A stretch of 35,516 nt of DNA from Chloroflexota bacterium (lineage in GTDB: Bacteria > Chloroflexota > Dehalococcoidia > Lucifugimonadales > UBA3495), in contig VXOH01000157.1 of NCBI GenBank assembly GCA_009840135.1, forward strand, positions 17,357-52,872, written 5' to 3'. How positions within the stretch are numbered: position 1 is the first letter of the stretch; every line of letters starts with the position of its first letter. The notes under the pieces are model-generated. The model made no database searches, was not told the DNA's origin, and was given only the letters and a program-made list of their open reading frames with translations. The translations under genes and the position numbers were made by a program. Below are positions 14,930 to 22,798 of this stretch, piece by piece.

Positions 14930-17281
14930 CTAGGGTCGGTCCCTGCGGCCTCCGCTGTTGCCCAGGAAGCGCCGGTCGGACAAACCGCCGCCACCCTGGC
15001 CGCCGCGATTGCCGCCGCCACCCTGGCCGCCACGATTGCCGTAACCGCCGCCGCGGTTGCCCCCGCCGCCCTGGCCTCCGGGCCTTCGTCCCCGGTCGCC
15101 GCCGCCACCGCCGCGGTTGCCGTATCCACCGCCGCCGCGAGGCCGGTCACCGCCCCGGTCACCCCGGTCCTGGGGAGGGCGGGACGGACGCGGAGGACGT
15201 TCGCCGCCGTCGTCGCCGAACAGGGCGCGTCGGGACACGTTGACCCGGCCCATGGAATCAATCTCCTGGACCATAACCGTAATTTCCTGGCCGACCTTTA
15301 GTTCTTCTTCCATGTCTCCCAGGTCTTCGTTGCGCACCAGGCCGTCCTTGCCGGGAATCAGTTCCACGAAGGCGCCGAAGCTGGCCAGGCGGTTAACCTT
15401 GCCGGTGAGAATGTCACCCACCACCAGTTCGCGGGTCAGTCCCTCAATCCGGCTGCGGGCCATCTCGATGGAAGTCTGGTCGGAAGAGCTGAGGGTCACG
15501 CCGCCGTCGTCCGCCACGTCAATGGACGCTCCCGTCTCTTCAATGATGCCGCGAATAACCCGGCCGCCTGGGCCGATGACCGCGCCAATCTTTTCCACCG
15601 GAATCTGGATCCGGACCGTCTTGGGGGCGTAGGGGCTCATCTCGGTGCGAGGTTCGCTGATGGCCTCAGACATCTTGTCCAGGATATGGAGACGGCCCAG
15701 CCGAGCCTGTTCCAGGGCCTGGCGCAGGATATCCTCGTCCAGTCCCTTCAGCTTGATGTCCATCTGCAGGGCGTTGATGCCCGCAGCGGTACCGGCCACC
15801 TTGAAGTCCATGTCGCCCAGGAAGTCTTCAATACCCTGGATGTCGCTGAGCACGGCGTAGCGGCCATCGTTGTCCGTTACCAGCCCCATGGCAATGCCGG
15901 CCACCGGCCCCTTCATCGGAACACCGGCATCCATGAGGGCCATGCTGGTGCCGCAGACGCTTCCCATCGAAGTGCTGCCGTTGGAGCTGAGTACCTCGGA
16001 AACCACCCTTATCGTGTAGGGGAATTCGTTCTCGGCCGGCAGGGACGACAGGATCGCCCGTTCCGCCAGGGCCCCGTGCCCTATCTCGCGGCGGCCCGGG
16101 GAACCGACCCGCCGGGCCTCGCCCACCGAATAGGGCGGGAAGTTGTAGTGGTGCATGAACTGCTTGGTATCGTCCGGCGACAGGGTGTCCAGGGTCTGCT
16201 TCATGTTAAGCGGGCCCAGGGTCGCCACCGACAGCACCTGGGTCTGGCCCCGGGTAAAGAGGCCCGTGCCGTGGGTTCGGGGCAGGGTGCCCACCTTGCA
16301 GGTGATGGGCCGGATCTCCGACAGGCTGCGACCATCCGGGCGCACGCCCAGGTCCAGGATGCGGCGCCGCACCTCCCCTTTGACCACGTTCTTGAAGCCT
16401 TCGGCCACCTTGTTCTTTCCGAATTCTTCGACCAACTGCTCGGTCACTTCGTCTTCAATGGCGTCCAGGCTCTCGTCCCGCTCGGCCTTGAAGGAGTTGC
16501 GTTCCAGCACCTCGGTTACGCGCCCGTTGACGATGGCCTTGATCTGGGCGTCCAACCGGCCTTCTTCCTCGGTGTCCGGCGTAACTTCGTACTTCGGCTG
16601 ACCGACCTTGGAAACCAGTTCGTCAATCAGGTCTATGGTAAGCAGGTTGGCGTCGAAGGCCTTCTGAATACCCTCCAGGATGACTTCCTCCGAGACCTCG
16701 TAGGAGCCTGCCTCCACCATCATGATGGCATCCCGGGTGCTGGCCACCACCATGTTCAACTGCCCGTCGGCAATTTCGGCGTAGGTGGGGTTCACGATGA
16801 ATCCACCGTCGTTGTAGGAGACCCGACAGGCGCCGATGGGACCGGAGAAAGGCAGGTGGGACATGGACAGGGCGGCTGAGGCGCCGATCATGCCCAGGAT
16901 TTCCGGGGGGTTCTTCTGGTCGGCGGACAGTACGGTGAGGATTACCTGGATTTCGTTGTGCAGTCCCTTGGGGAAGAGGGGGCGAATGGAGCGGTCGGTA
17001 AGGCGGGCGGAGAGGATGGCTTCCTGTCCGGGGCGGCCCTCCCGTCTGAAAAAGCTGCCCGGTATCTTGCCCGCGGAATATAACCGCTCTTCAAACTCCA
17101 CCGTCAGGGGTAGAAAATCAATGTCGGGCCGGGGCTTGTCGGCCATCACCGCAGTGGCCAGCACCACCGTATCCCCGTAGGTAAGGACGGCGGAGCCGTG
17201 GGCTTGAAAGGCCAGTTCACCCGACTCGATAACCAGCTTTTCGTTGCCGATAATACGTTCGACTACAGTAGCTTCAGGCAT
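14930..17281 (-). CDS. pnp: Polyribonucleotide nucleotidyltransferase with RGG-rich tail
   Basis: 3'-5' phosphorolytic exoribonuclease acting in mRNA decay. 783 residues. Domains in order: first RNase PH domain (~1-135), second half of that unit and the alpha-helical linker (~140-300), second RNase PH domain (~310-545) with GTSMALMDAGVPM and FLGDMDFKVAGT near the active site, KH domain (~553-612, GxxG loop GPGG at 570-573) and S1 domain (~620-685). Residues ~692-783 are a low-complexity tail of Gly, Arg, Gln, Asn and Asp in RGG/RGGQGGGGNRGG repeats, absent from typical enzymes of ~700 residues. It follows rpsO by 139 bp, the classical rpsO-pnp arrangement. The start has only a weak ribosome binding site. 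Confidence 0.97.
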   Translation of the reverse strand: MPEATVVERIIGNEKLVIESGELAFQAHGSAVLTYGDTVVLATAVMADKPRPDIDFLPLTVEFEERLYSAGKIPGSFFRREGRPGQEAILSARLTDRSIRPLFPKGLHNEIQVILTVLSADQKNPPEILGMIGASAALSMSHLPFSGPIGACRVSYNDGGFIVNPTYAEIADGQLNMVVASTRDAIMMVEAGSYEVSEEVILEGIQKAFDANLLTIDLIDELVSKVGQPKYEVTPDTEEEGRLDAQIKAIVNGRVTEVLERNSFKAERDESLDAIEDEVTEQLVEEFGKNKVAEGFKNVVKGEVRRRILDLGVRPDGRSLSEIRPITCKVGTLPRTHGTGLFTRGQTQVLSVATLGPLNMKQTLDTLSPDDTKQFMHHYNFPPYSVGEARRVGSPGRREIGHGALAERAILSSLPAENEFPYTIRVVSEVLSSNGSTSMGSVCGTSMALMDAGVPMKGPVAGIAMGLVTDNDGRYAVLSDIQGIEDFLGDMDFKVAGTAAGINALQMDIKLKGLDEDILRQALEQARLGRLHILDKMSEAISEPRTEMSPYAPKTVRIQIPVEKIGAVIGPGGRVIRGIIEETGASIDVADDGGVTLSSSDQTSIEMARSRIEGLTRELVVGDILTGKVNRLASFGAFVELIPGKDGLVRNEDLGDMEEELKVGQEITVMVQEIDSMGRVNVSRRALFGDDGGERPPRPSRPPQDRGDRGGDRPRGGGGYGNRGGGGGDRGRRPGGQGGGGNRGGGYGNRGGQGGGGNRGGQGGGGLSDRRFLGNSGGRRDRP

Positions 17282-17420
17282 AGGAAGATTACATAACCTC
17301 GCTCATTTAAACTAAATGGAGAGGAGACAAACGCGAAGTTAGCACGCTTTGCAGACGAGCGGACTCTACCGGAATAACGATACGGAGCGACGGGCTGACC
17401 CGGGAGGGGCCGGCGTGCGG

Positions 17421-17687
17421 CTAGCGGCGCAACCCCAACCGGCTTATAAGGGTCTGGTAGCGGTTAACGTCTTCGTTACTGAGGTAATTGAGCAACCTGC
17501 GTCGTTTCGACACCATGGTGACCAGTCCACGGCGGGAGTGGAAGTCTTTTCTGTGGGTGCGGAGGTGGTCGGTCACCTGCTTGATTCTCTCGGTGAGAAT
17601 GGCGACCTGCAACTCGGTGGACCCGGTGTCATTGGGATGGGTCCGGTATTCCCGCGTTATTTGTTCCCTGGTGTCAGCATCCAGCAT
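17421..17687 (-). CDS. rpsO: 30S ribosomal protein S15
   Basis: Primary binder of 16S rRNA in the platform of the small subunit. From the ATG at 17687 it is 88 residues, the canonical length, and shows [37 protein letters not shown] and [15 protein letters not shown]. The frame is open to 17762, but a consensus promoter occupies 17734-17762, so the longer version would begin inside the promoter. GAAGG is about 14 nt upstream of the ATG, longer than optimal. pnp follows on the same strand. In other bacteria S15 represses its own translation; the leader here is about 40 nt. Confidence 0.95.
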   Translation of the reverse strand: MLDADTREQITREYRTHPNDTGSTELQVAILTERIKQVTDHLRTHRKDFHSRRGLVTMVSKRRRLLNYLSNEDVNRYQTLISRLGLRR

Positions 17688-17733
17688 TACTAATGCAAAA
17701 CCTTCTATCTCATCTTCTCTAACATCGTGAGAG

Positions 17734-17762
17734 ATTATAGCACGGTACGGATTTCGTTGCAA
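17734..17762 (-). promoter_or_regulatory. Sigma70-type promoter of rpsO-pnp
   Basis: Reading the minus strand: TTGCAA (17762-17757), a 17-nt spacer, then TATAAT (17739-17734). The start point would lie near 17727, giving a leader of ~40 nt before the rpsO ATG. Confidence 0.8.
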
Positions 17763-17861
17763 TGGCTGCTGGCAACACTCGATGGCCGCTACACAGGTAA
17801 TTCCATCAGGCTGTAAGCATATCGGTCAGAATTATTGGCGTCTCCGGCCTGGAGTAACTCA

Positions 17862-18476
17862 TTAGTTTGATGATTCTCGACTTTCCAGCCACACGTACAC
17901 CAGGCGGGTGTAATCCACGAATGTAAGCTCTTCCACGACAAGCCTTAACTCGTCGCATAGACTAGGGAGGTCACGTTGGAAGTCACGATACTCCTGGCGC
18001 ATAATGCTTCCACTTTCGAGGCCCGGGTTGTAAATGGAAAGCCAGTCTCTCACTTGAGAAACCAGGCCAGAAACGCTGCTGTGGTGAGCCTTGATGTCCT
18101 GACCCGCAATGTCGGATATAAACTGTTGATATCGAAAAGGCTCCCGGTCAAGCACCAGGCATCGTTTCTGCCTGTTGGATCCGCTGCTGAACCTCTGGGC
18201 GCCCAGGAATAATCCGAGTTCTAACGGCATATTAAACCTGGGCAGTCCATTTGCTCCTAATTCGGTTCGGGAAATGTCGTGAACTCCGTACCCGCACTCC
18301 CGAATTATCCTTACAATCTTATCGAAACGATTCTCACCCGCATCATCGACCTCTAAAGTACATCTGGGTACAAAGTTGCACTTGTAAATTGTAAACACTA
18401 ATGCCCAAAACATTTCGGCATAGTCGTCGTCAAATGGACAGTTGACAAAGACCTGGCGGTCCTGGTGACTGGTCAT
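17862..18476 (-). CDS. TIR/deoxyribosyltransferase-like Rossmann-fold protein
   Basis: 204 residues, not firmly assigned. The N terminus VFVNCPFDDDYAEMF (9-23) forms a first strand and loop. It is followed by VDDAGENRFDKI, GVHDISRTEL (64-73) and FNMPLELGLFLGA (81-93). A Glu in a PLELG context (Glu86) after an Asn is what TIR-like and nucleoside 2'-deoxyribosyltransferase-like nucleotide-hydrolysing domains show. Those families include NAD-degrading effectors in antiphage defence; that function here is inference. Low G+C (23/60 in 18361-18420) contrasts with its surroundings and suggests transfer. The start is 6 nt after the stop of a 41-codon ORF, with no strong ribosome binding site of its own, so translation is probably coupled. 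Confidence 0.65.
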   Translation of the reverse strand: MTSHQDRQVFVNCPFDDDYAEMFWALVFTIYKCNFVPRCTLEVDDAGENRFDKIVRIIRECGYGVHDISRTELGANGLPRFNMPLELGLFLGAQRFSSGSNRQKRCLVLDREPFRYQQFISDIAGQDIKAHHSSVSGLVSQVRDWLSIYNPGLESGSIMRQEYRDFQRDLPSLCDELRLVVEELTFVDYTRLVYVWLESRESSN

Positions 18477-18482
18477 GAAGTT

Positions 18483-18608
18483 TTACTTTTTGGCCTTACT
18501 CCGCTCATTCTTGGTTCTCTGAACGTTTCGAACGGCCCTGCGGGCATCCCTTAGGGTAACGGCCCCTTTTCGCCTGATTGGTTTCGGACGGGAGTACTTT
18601 GGTGGCAT
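18483..18608 (-). CDS. 41-residue highly basic microprotein upstream of the TIR-like gene
   Basis: A small ORF found by reading the minus strand: ATG at 18608, TAA at 18485-18483. The product begins MPPKYSRPKPIRRKGAV and ends with SKAKK. It has 7 Lys and 9 Arg against one Asp and one Glu. GGGGGA lies about 8 nt before the ATG, a good ribosome binding site, and the stop is only 6 nt from the next start. The spacing, the ribosome binding site and the shared strand support a real gene. Possible roles are nucleic-acid binding, a ribosome-associated peptide or a partner/regulator of the TIR-like protein; none is shown. Confidence 0.6.
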   Translation of the reverse strand: MPPKYSRPKPIRRKGAVTLRDARRAVRNVQRTKNERSKAKK

Positions 18609-19009
18609 ATTGTTATCCCCCGGTATTTCCCTTGACGGTGGTCAGGTTCTCCTGGTATCAGGTTCTTTTAGTAGGAGTTCCCTGGTACTGGTCTGCACCT
18701 GAACTGCCAGAATCGCAACGATTCTGCAGTCGGTAGGAATACTTACCTGCGCTGAGTCCTGCCTTACGAAGGCCTCCAGTAGCCAAATGTGGGCCCATCT
18801 TGGAGACTTTGCTCACTTTGAACCTGAACCCGCGCGCTGCCAGGAACGTGCTAGCTATATGCTAGCATGGGTCATGGTTGAACGGCAAAGACTGGTAAAA
18901 GACCGGTTTTCGAGGGAGGCGTTTGGTCCCAGGTGTGCAGAGTCGCCGGGAGGATGTGGGCTGGCCAAGGGTAAACCCTGGCCTCAACAACTTTCATTTG
19001 AAGGGAACG
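18609..19009. other. 401-bp intergenic region with small hairpins
   Basis: No convincing gene. Holds a direct repeat TCAGGTTCT (two copies 16 bp apart, near 18644-18668), a perfect stem CAGAATCG/CGATTCTG at 18708-18726, and the palindrome TGCTAGC-TATAT-GCTAGCA at 18849-18867. The first two lie upstream of the microprotein gene and could be operator or leader elements. A plus-strand ORF at 18787-19029 has no recognisable features and is not accepted. Confidence 0.45.
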
Positions 19010-19999
19010 CTAGCTCTTCTTCCCCTTAACCTTGCCCCACGCCTTTCTCCCCGCCTGCTTCAGTTTGGCCACGGGGCGGAAACGGGAGTGCATGTTGTGG
19101 GCTACCAGGGGGGCCACCTGATGGTTGCCCGCCACCAGGGGGGCCACCCACTGGCGCAGTTCCTTCAATGTAGGTGGCTTTTCGTTCCAGGTGGGCACCA
19201 GCGAGTCCATGGGCCGCCACTGCTTCTCCCTGCCCAGGCGGGTCATTACCGTGCCGCCGGCCTCCTGGACGGCTATGGCCCCGGCCAGCATGTCCCACAT
19301 GCGGGGCGCGCCGATTATTGCGTACTGCAGCACTCCGCAGGCCGTCATGGCCAGCTCGTAGGCAATGCTTCCGGTGGTGCGCAGCTCTCCCGGGTTTCGG
19401 CCCACCGGCTTGCCAAATCTCGTCGTCGCCACGAAGTGCCCGGGCAGGCCGATCAGGCGGTTGCCCACTGGCTTCTCCGAGGCATAGACCGATACCGGTT
19501 CCGAAGGGCTGCCCTCCGATTGGGTAAACCGGCTACCTCCATCCTTCCGGCAGTGCAGGACAAATCCGCCTCCCGGCGTCGGCCAGGGAATGTACAACGC
19601 CCCGGCCACCGGGCGGCCCCGGTGCAGGATGCCAATGGAGGACGCATACACGGGCAAACCATTCAGGAAGTTGGTCGTTCCGTCCAGGGGGTCCAGCACC
19701 CACAGGAAGTCCGGCGCCGGCCCGGCGGGATCTGTCTCCTCAGATCCCTCCTCGCCCAAAATCCCATGGGATGGGAATAGGCGGGTTATCTCCCCGGCAA
19801 GAAACTCCTGGGTGGCCTTGTCGGCAGAGGTTACGGGGTCAAGCTGGTTCTTGTCCTTGTATTCAATGGAAAGCTGCTTGCCGAACTGTTCCGAGAGAAT
19901 GCGTCCCGCTCCCCAGGCCAGGGCCACGGCGGCGGACTCAATCTCCCGCAACTGCTCCTCGAAGGTCTGAGAGGATGTATGACTTATGCGCTCAACCAC
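19010..19999 (-). CDS. Inositol monophosphatase family protein
   Basis: Mg-dependent, Li-sensitive type phosphatase for sugar- or inositol-phosphates, or 3'-phosphoadenosine phosphate. 329 residues. Motifs: DPVTSADKATQ (54-64), GILGEEGSE (79-87), WVLDPLDGTTNF (100-111, metal ligands Asp103 and Asp106), and the C-terminal APRMWDMLAGAI with Asp236. After the catalytic core, residues ~285-329 carry an unusual extension with two QVAPLVAxN-like repeats (WVAPLVAGN, QVAPLVAHN) and a Lys/Arg-rich tail. The GTG start has AGGTG seven bases upstream. The natural substrate cannot be settled by sequence. It is alone on its strand apart from the small unknown gene upstream. Confidence 0.9.
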   Translation of the reverse strand: MVERISHTSSQTFEEQLREIESAAVALAWGAGRILSEQFGKQLSIEYKDKNQLDPVTSADKATQEFLAGEITRLFPSHGILGEEGSEETDPAGPAPDFLWVLDPLDGTTNFLNGLPVYASSIGILHRGRPVAGALYIPWPTPGGGFVLHCRKDGGSRFTQSEGSPSEPVSVYASEKPVGNRLIGLPGHFVATTRFGKPVGRNPGELRTTGSIAYELAMTACGVLQYAIIGAPRMWDMLAGAIAVQEAGGTVMTRLGREKQWRPMDSLVPTWNEKPPTLKELRQWVAPLVAGNHQVAPLVAHNMHSRFRPVAKLKQAGRKAWGKVKGKKS

Positions 20000-20032
20000 G
20001 TCGCTGCACCTGAACTACTACCGAGTCAGTCT

Positions 20033-20076
20033 CTTCCCCCTTGATGGGGGAAGGTTAGGGTGGGGGTGAAAACCCC
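20033..20076. repeat. CTTCCCCC-TTGATGGGGGAAGG repeat, copy 1
   Basis: CTTCCCCCTTGATGGGGGAAG forms a hairpin and is followed by GTTAGGGTGGGGGTGAAAACCCC. The same sequence with small changes recurs at 22763-22798, so this is a dispersed element, not a one-off terminator. Confidence 0.7.
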
Positions 20077-20129
20077 ATTGGCCCTGGAGCTGTTGGTGAA
20101 AATACGTGCCCATTTGTGGACCAAAAAAA

Positions 20130-20483
20130 TCATCGGTACATGGGCTTGAAGAAGCTGTGCAGAAAATTGCGCTGGTGGGCCCACGAATGGGTCCGCTTTA
20201 CCACCGCCGGCGGGATGGCCTGACCCTGTCGCTGCGTGATGCGCATGGTCTCGTAGCCGTTCAACTCGGGCGGTGCGTCGGCGGTGAAAATCACCTCGCA
20301 GCCCTCCGACTCGATGAACATCTTCAGCGACTCGTAACCCGTCACCTTCTTGTTGGGGGTCTGGTAAACGAAAAGCTCCGTGCAACCGTACAGGTCCTCT
20401 ACGTGGTCGTTGCCGGTGCCCCGACCGCCGCCCTGGCGTATCTGCTGCCTGGTAAAGCCGTGTCCGCTCAGGTTCATGCTCAT
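20130..20483 (-). CDS. Hypothetical protein
   Basis: 117 residues I do not recognise. The N-terminal part is polar and glycine-rich (MNLSGHGFTRQQIRQGGGRG). A likely alpha/beta core follows: CTELFVYQTPNKKVTGYESL, FIESEGCEVIFTADAPPELNGYE, and a basic/aromatic C terminus (HSWAHQRNFLHSFFKPMYR). No membrane segment. It was chosen over the overlapping frame at 20026-20520, whose composition (Arg/Gly/Pro-rich, no structure) is typical of a shadow. GGGG lies about 6 nt before the ATG. Nothing in the neighbourhood indicates a role. Confidence 0.55.
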   Translation of the reverse strand: MSMNLSGHGFTRQQIRQGGGRGTGNDHVEDLYGCTELFVYQTPNKKVTGYESLKMFIESEGCEVIFTADAPPELNGYETMRITQRQGQAIPPAVVKRTHSWAHQRNFLHSFFKPMYR

Positions 20484-20522
20484 GAGATTGCCCCGTGATC
20501 AGGTAATTTTTATCGGCCATTA

Positions 20523-20574
20523 GTCAAGAATTGCGAAGGCGCAGGTATTCCCTGTTTCGTTCGCAATTCCTGAC
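20523..20574. repeat. Inverted repeat hairpin
   Basis: GTCAAGAATTGCGAAGG (20523-20539) pairs with CGTTCGCAATTCCTGAC (20558-20574) with few mismatches. It lies between two minus-strand genes and may terminate the SMP-30 transcript, or be another dispersed element. Confidence 0.55.
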
Positions 20575-20602
20575 TCTTAACTCCAAATTCTAAATTATCC
20601 CG

Positions 20603-21508
20603 TCAGGGATAGATAGCCCAGCCCACCCGGTCCGTCTCCGCCCGGTAGAAGTGGCCATCGGTGGAGGTTACGTACATGGTACTCAGCCCCGGACCGCCAA
20701 AGCATACGTTGGTGGGCCGGTTGCAGGCTATGGGGTGCGTTTCCAGCACCCGGCCGGCGGGCGAGAATACGTAGATCATGGGCCCCGGGCCACCCAGTTC
20801 CCACCCGGCGGTGGCTACTATATTGCCGTCGGCGTCCAGGCACATGCCGTCAATTCCCCGGTGTACCGCGTTGGCGTCCCGTCCGAAGGAATGGAGGCTC
20901 CGGTAGGAACCCAGGCTGCCGTCGTCGTTTATGGGGTAGGCCCGCAGTTCCCGGTTGATGTCTATGCGGTCGCTGTTGCTCTCGGCCACGTACAGGGTTC
21001 GCTGGTCCGGGGATACCAGCACCCCGTTGGGCATGGTGGTGTCGAAAGTGACCCGGGTTACGGTGTAGCTTCCGTCGGGCTGAGGGTCGGCCCGCAGCAC
21101 CGAGCGGTTGTCCAGTTCCTCCACCTCGCTGGGGTCAATATTGCCCGCATTCCAGGGGTTGGTGAACCAGATGCGCCCGCTGCGGTCGATGGCCAGGTCA
21201 TTGGGCGTATTCAGCTTTTGGCCGTCCACCCGGTCGGCCACGGGAACTATGGCGTCATCGTCGAACCTGACAATGGCGCGTCCGCCCGAGCAGCAACCAA
21301 ACAGATTGCCCTGGGCGTCGAAGGCCAGGCCGTTGGTGTGGTTTGTCCCGGTGCGCGCCTCGGTAATGGCCCCGGTGTTGGGGTCGTAGCGCATGACGCG
21401 GCTGGACGGGATGTGAGTAAACAGTATGGCCTCGCCGTCCCATACGGGACCCTCGCTGACCCCGCCGTAGGGCCGGACAAGTAGATTGAATTGGTACTGC
21501 CGGGGCAT
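20603..21508 (-). CDS. SMP-30/gluconolactonase family protein
   Basis: A 301-residue six-bladed beta-propeller hydrolase of the SMP-30/Gluconolactonase/LRE-like family, which opens lactones such as gluconolactone using a bound divalent metal. The metal ligands can be placed: Glu19 in VSEGPVWDG, Asn103 in NTPNDLAID, Asn161 in MPNGVLVSPD, and Asp220 in GIDGMCLDADGN. Blade-like repeats of the form DxxGxxW/F occur throughout. The ATG is preceded by a strong AGGAGG nine bases upstream. No sugar-catabolic genes lie next to it, so the substrate is open. Confidence 0.9.
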   Translation of the reverse strand: MPRQYQFNLLVRPYGGVSEGPVWDGEAILFTHIPSSRVMRYDPNTGAITEARTGTNHTNGLAFDAQGNLFGCCSGGRAIVRFDDDAIVPVADRVDGQKLNTPNDLAIDRSGRIWFTNPWNAGNIDPSEVEELDNRSVLRADPQPDGSYTVTRVTFDTTMPNGVLVSPDQRTLYVAESNSDRIDINRELRAYPINDDGSLGSYRSLHSFGRDANAVHRGIDGMCLDADGNIVATAGWELGGPGPMIYVFSPAGRVLETHPIACNRPTNVCFGGPGLSTMYVTSTDGHFYRAETDRVGWAIYP

Positions 21509-21585
21509 GGCTTATTCCTCCTGATCAAAGGTATTGGATACCGGAGATTATCCACGAATAGGCAAGAATGTCCACCAATGCCGGC

Positions 21586-21697
21586 AGGTAAGCAGCGTTC
21601 CGTGTTAGGTGGTCTGGGGCTCGCAATAGTAGGGGCAGACCTATGTGTCTGCCCTGGTCTCACCCACGAAACCACCTGAATTGGAACGCTGCCCGGG
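21586..21697. repeat. Tandem palindromic unit 1
   Basis: Starts AGGTAAGCAGCGTTCCGTG and ends with GAACGCTGCCCGGG. The arms GCAGCGTTCCGTGTTAGGTG and ACCACCTGAATTGGAACGCT are inverted repeats. A GGGGCAGAC/GTCTGCCC hairpin (21631-21655) sits in the middle. Confidence 0.65.
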
Positions 21698-21807
21698 AGG
21701 TAAGCGGAGTTCCGATTGGGGTGGAATTGCCCATTGACCGGGGCAGACAAACAGGACTGCCCCCGCGAGGTTTCCCGCCAAACCTCCTGATTCGAAGGTT
21801 TACCGGG
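21698..21807. repeat. Tandem palindromic unit 2
   Basis: Follows unit 1 directly and starts with the same phrase, AGGTAAGCGGAGTTCCGAT. The central hairpin is GGGGCAG/CTGCCCC (21740-21763) and it ends in TTTACCGGG. About 110 bp, diverged from unit 1 but with the same plan. Confidence 0.6.
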
Positions 21808-22055
21808 CTCCAATGATTCCACTGGCTGACCTCGGGCCTAAAACCAACTCATCTCTGAAAGCCTCCGGGGAATCCACCCCGGATAACCCCGCCCCCGTTA
21901 TGTAATTCACAGGTTACGCCCCCTTTGAAGTGCGAGGTAAAAGCGTGTCATCCAAACCTATTGCCATTGCTGGGACATTGGTCTACATTAAACGGGCATT
22001 TTCGGGAGGTGGTTTGGCAGGGGAGATCTATCATATCATCGGACTTTGGCGAGGA

Positions 22056-22631
22056 ATGTCAGCAGTAGTGCGCGAAATCCTGGAAGCCCTGGCCCTGGCC
22101 ATTGTGGTATTTATACTGATACAGGCCAGCGCCCAGAACTTCCGGGTAGAGGGTTCCAGCATGGCCCCTACGCTGGAGGGGCAGCAGTACCTTCTGGTCA
22201 ACAAGCTTGCATATTTCAATTTCGACGTTGAGCGATTCTCCCGCATTATCCCCTTCTGGAAGGTGGACAAATCCAGCGAAAGCCGGCCCTTCCGGTCTCC
22301 CCGGTTTGGAGAGATCATCGTCTTCCGGTTCCCCGGGGAGCCCAAGCGCGATTTCGTAAAGCGGGTAATTGGCCTCCCCGGGGACAGGATCGAGATAGTG
22401 GACGGAAGGGTGGCGATAAACGGGGCCGTCTATTCCGAGCCCTACGTTAACGGTCCCTTCTCCACCAACATGGCATCCATTACAATGAAGGAAGGCGAGT
22501 ATTTCGTGATGGGTGATAACCGGGCCCACAGCAACGACTCCCGGAGCTGGGGGCCTGTGCCCGAGAAGAATGTGGTGGGCAAGGTTTGGCTGGTGTACTG
22601 GCCCTTCTCCGAAGTGGGTGTTCCCAGGTAG
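22056..22631 (+). CDS. lepB: Signal peptidase I
   Basis: Membrane-bound serine endopeptidase that removes signal peptides from exported proteins. From ATG 22056: 191 residues, one N-terminal transmembrane helix (~8-25), catalytic Ser35 in EGSSMAPTL, catalytic Lys102 in RDFVKRVIGLPGD, and the box E motif MGDNRAHSNDSR. This corresponds to the short Gram-positive-type enzyme. Start choice is uncertain: GAGG is too close to ATG 22056, whereas GTG 21945 has a well-spaced GAGG and would add 37 residues, including a hydrophobic stretch, before the usual helix. The extension lacks family resemblance as far as I can see. Confidence 0.93.
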   Translation: MSAVVREILEALALAIVVFILIQASAQNFRVEGSSMAPTLEGQQYLLVNKLAYFNFDVERFSRIIPFWKVDKSSESRPFRSPRFGEIIVFRFPGEPKRDFVKRVIGLPGDRIEIVDGRVAINGAVYSEPYVNGPFSTNMASITMKEGEYFVMGDNRAHSNDSRSWGPVPEKNVVGKVWLVYWPFSEVGVPR

Positions 22632-22695
22632 CGGCGCTTCCCACAGGGCCGGAATTATGAAGATGCGCGGGGCGCTGGAGCTGCAATAACGTACA

Positions 22696-22722
22696 CAGGG
22701 GCGGGAATTAATCCCGCCCCTG
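22696..22722. repeat. GGGGC-family hairpin, possible lepB terminator
   Basis: CAGGGGCGGGA and TCCCGCCCCTG are exact complements around a 5-nt loop, followed by CTCTTTC. Confidence 0.7.
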
Positions 22723-22762
22723 CTCTTTCGCCCAAACTACATCATGAATCTCTGAATAAGTC

Positions 22763-22798
22763 CCTTCCCCCTTGATGGGGAAGGTTAGGATGGGGGTG
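22763..22798. repeat. CTTCCCCC-TTGATGGGGAAGG repeat, copy 2
   Basis: CCTTCCCCCTTGATGGGGAA followed by GGTTAGGATGGGGGTG, nearly identical to 20033-20067. Confidence 0.7.

Larger units (their letters stand above)
21509..22055. other. Intergenic region upstream of lepB
   Basis: Contains a single arm of the CCACGAAT repeat (21549-21575), two tandem ~110-bp palindromic units (21586-21807) and, from 21930, an open frame that could extend lepB at its 5' end (GTG 21945 with GAGG at suitable spacing). No other gene is seen. Confidence 0.5.

Noticed and set aside
15686-16879. 397-codon plus-strand ORF
   Set aside because: Antisense to pnp; high GC produces long open antisense frames. His/Gly-rich composition without motifs.
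20026-20520. 164-codon minus-strand ORF overlapping the 117-residue hypothetical gene
   Set aside because: Arg/Pro/Gly-rich and structureless; it covers the repeat at 20033-20076. The other frame has protein-like composition.
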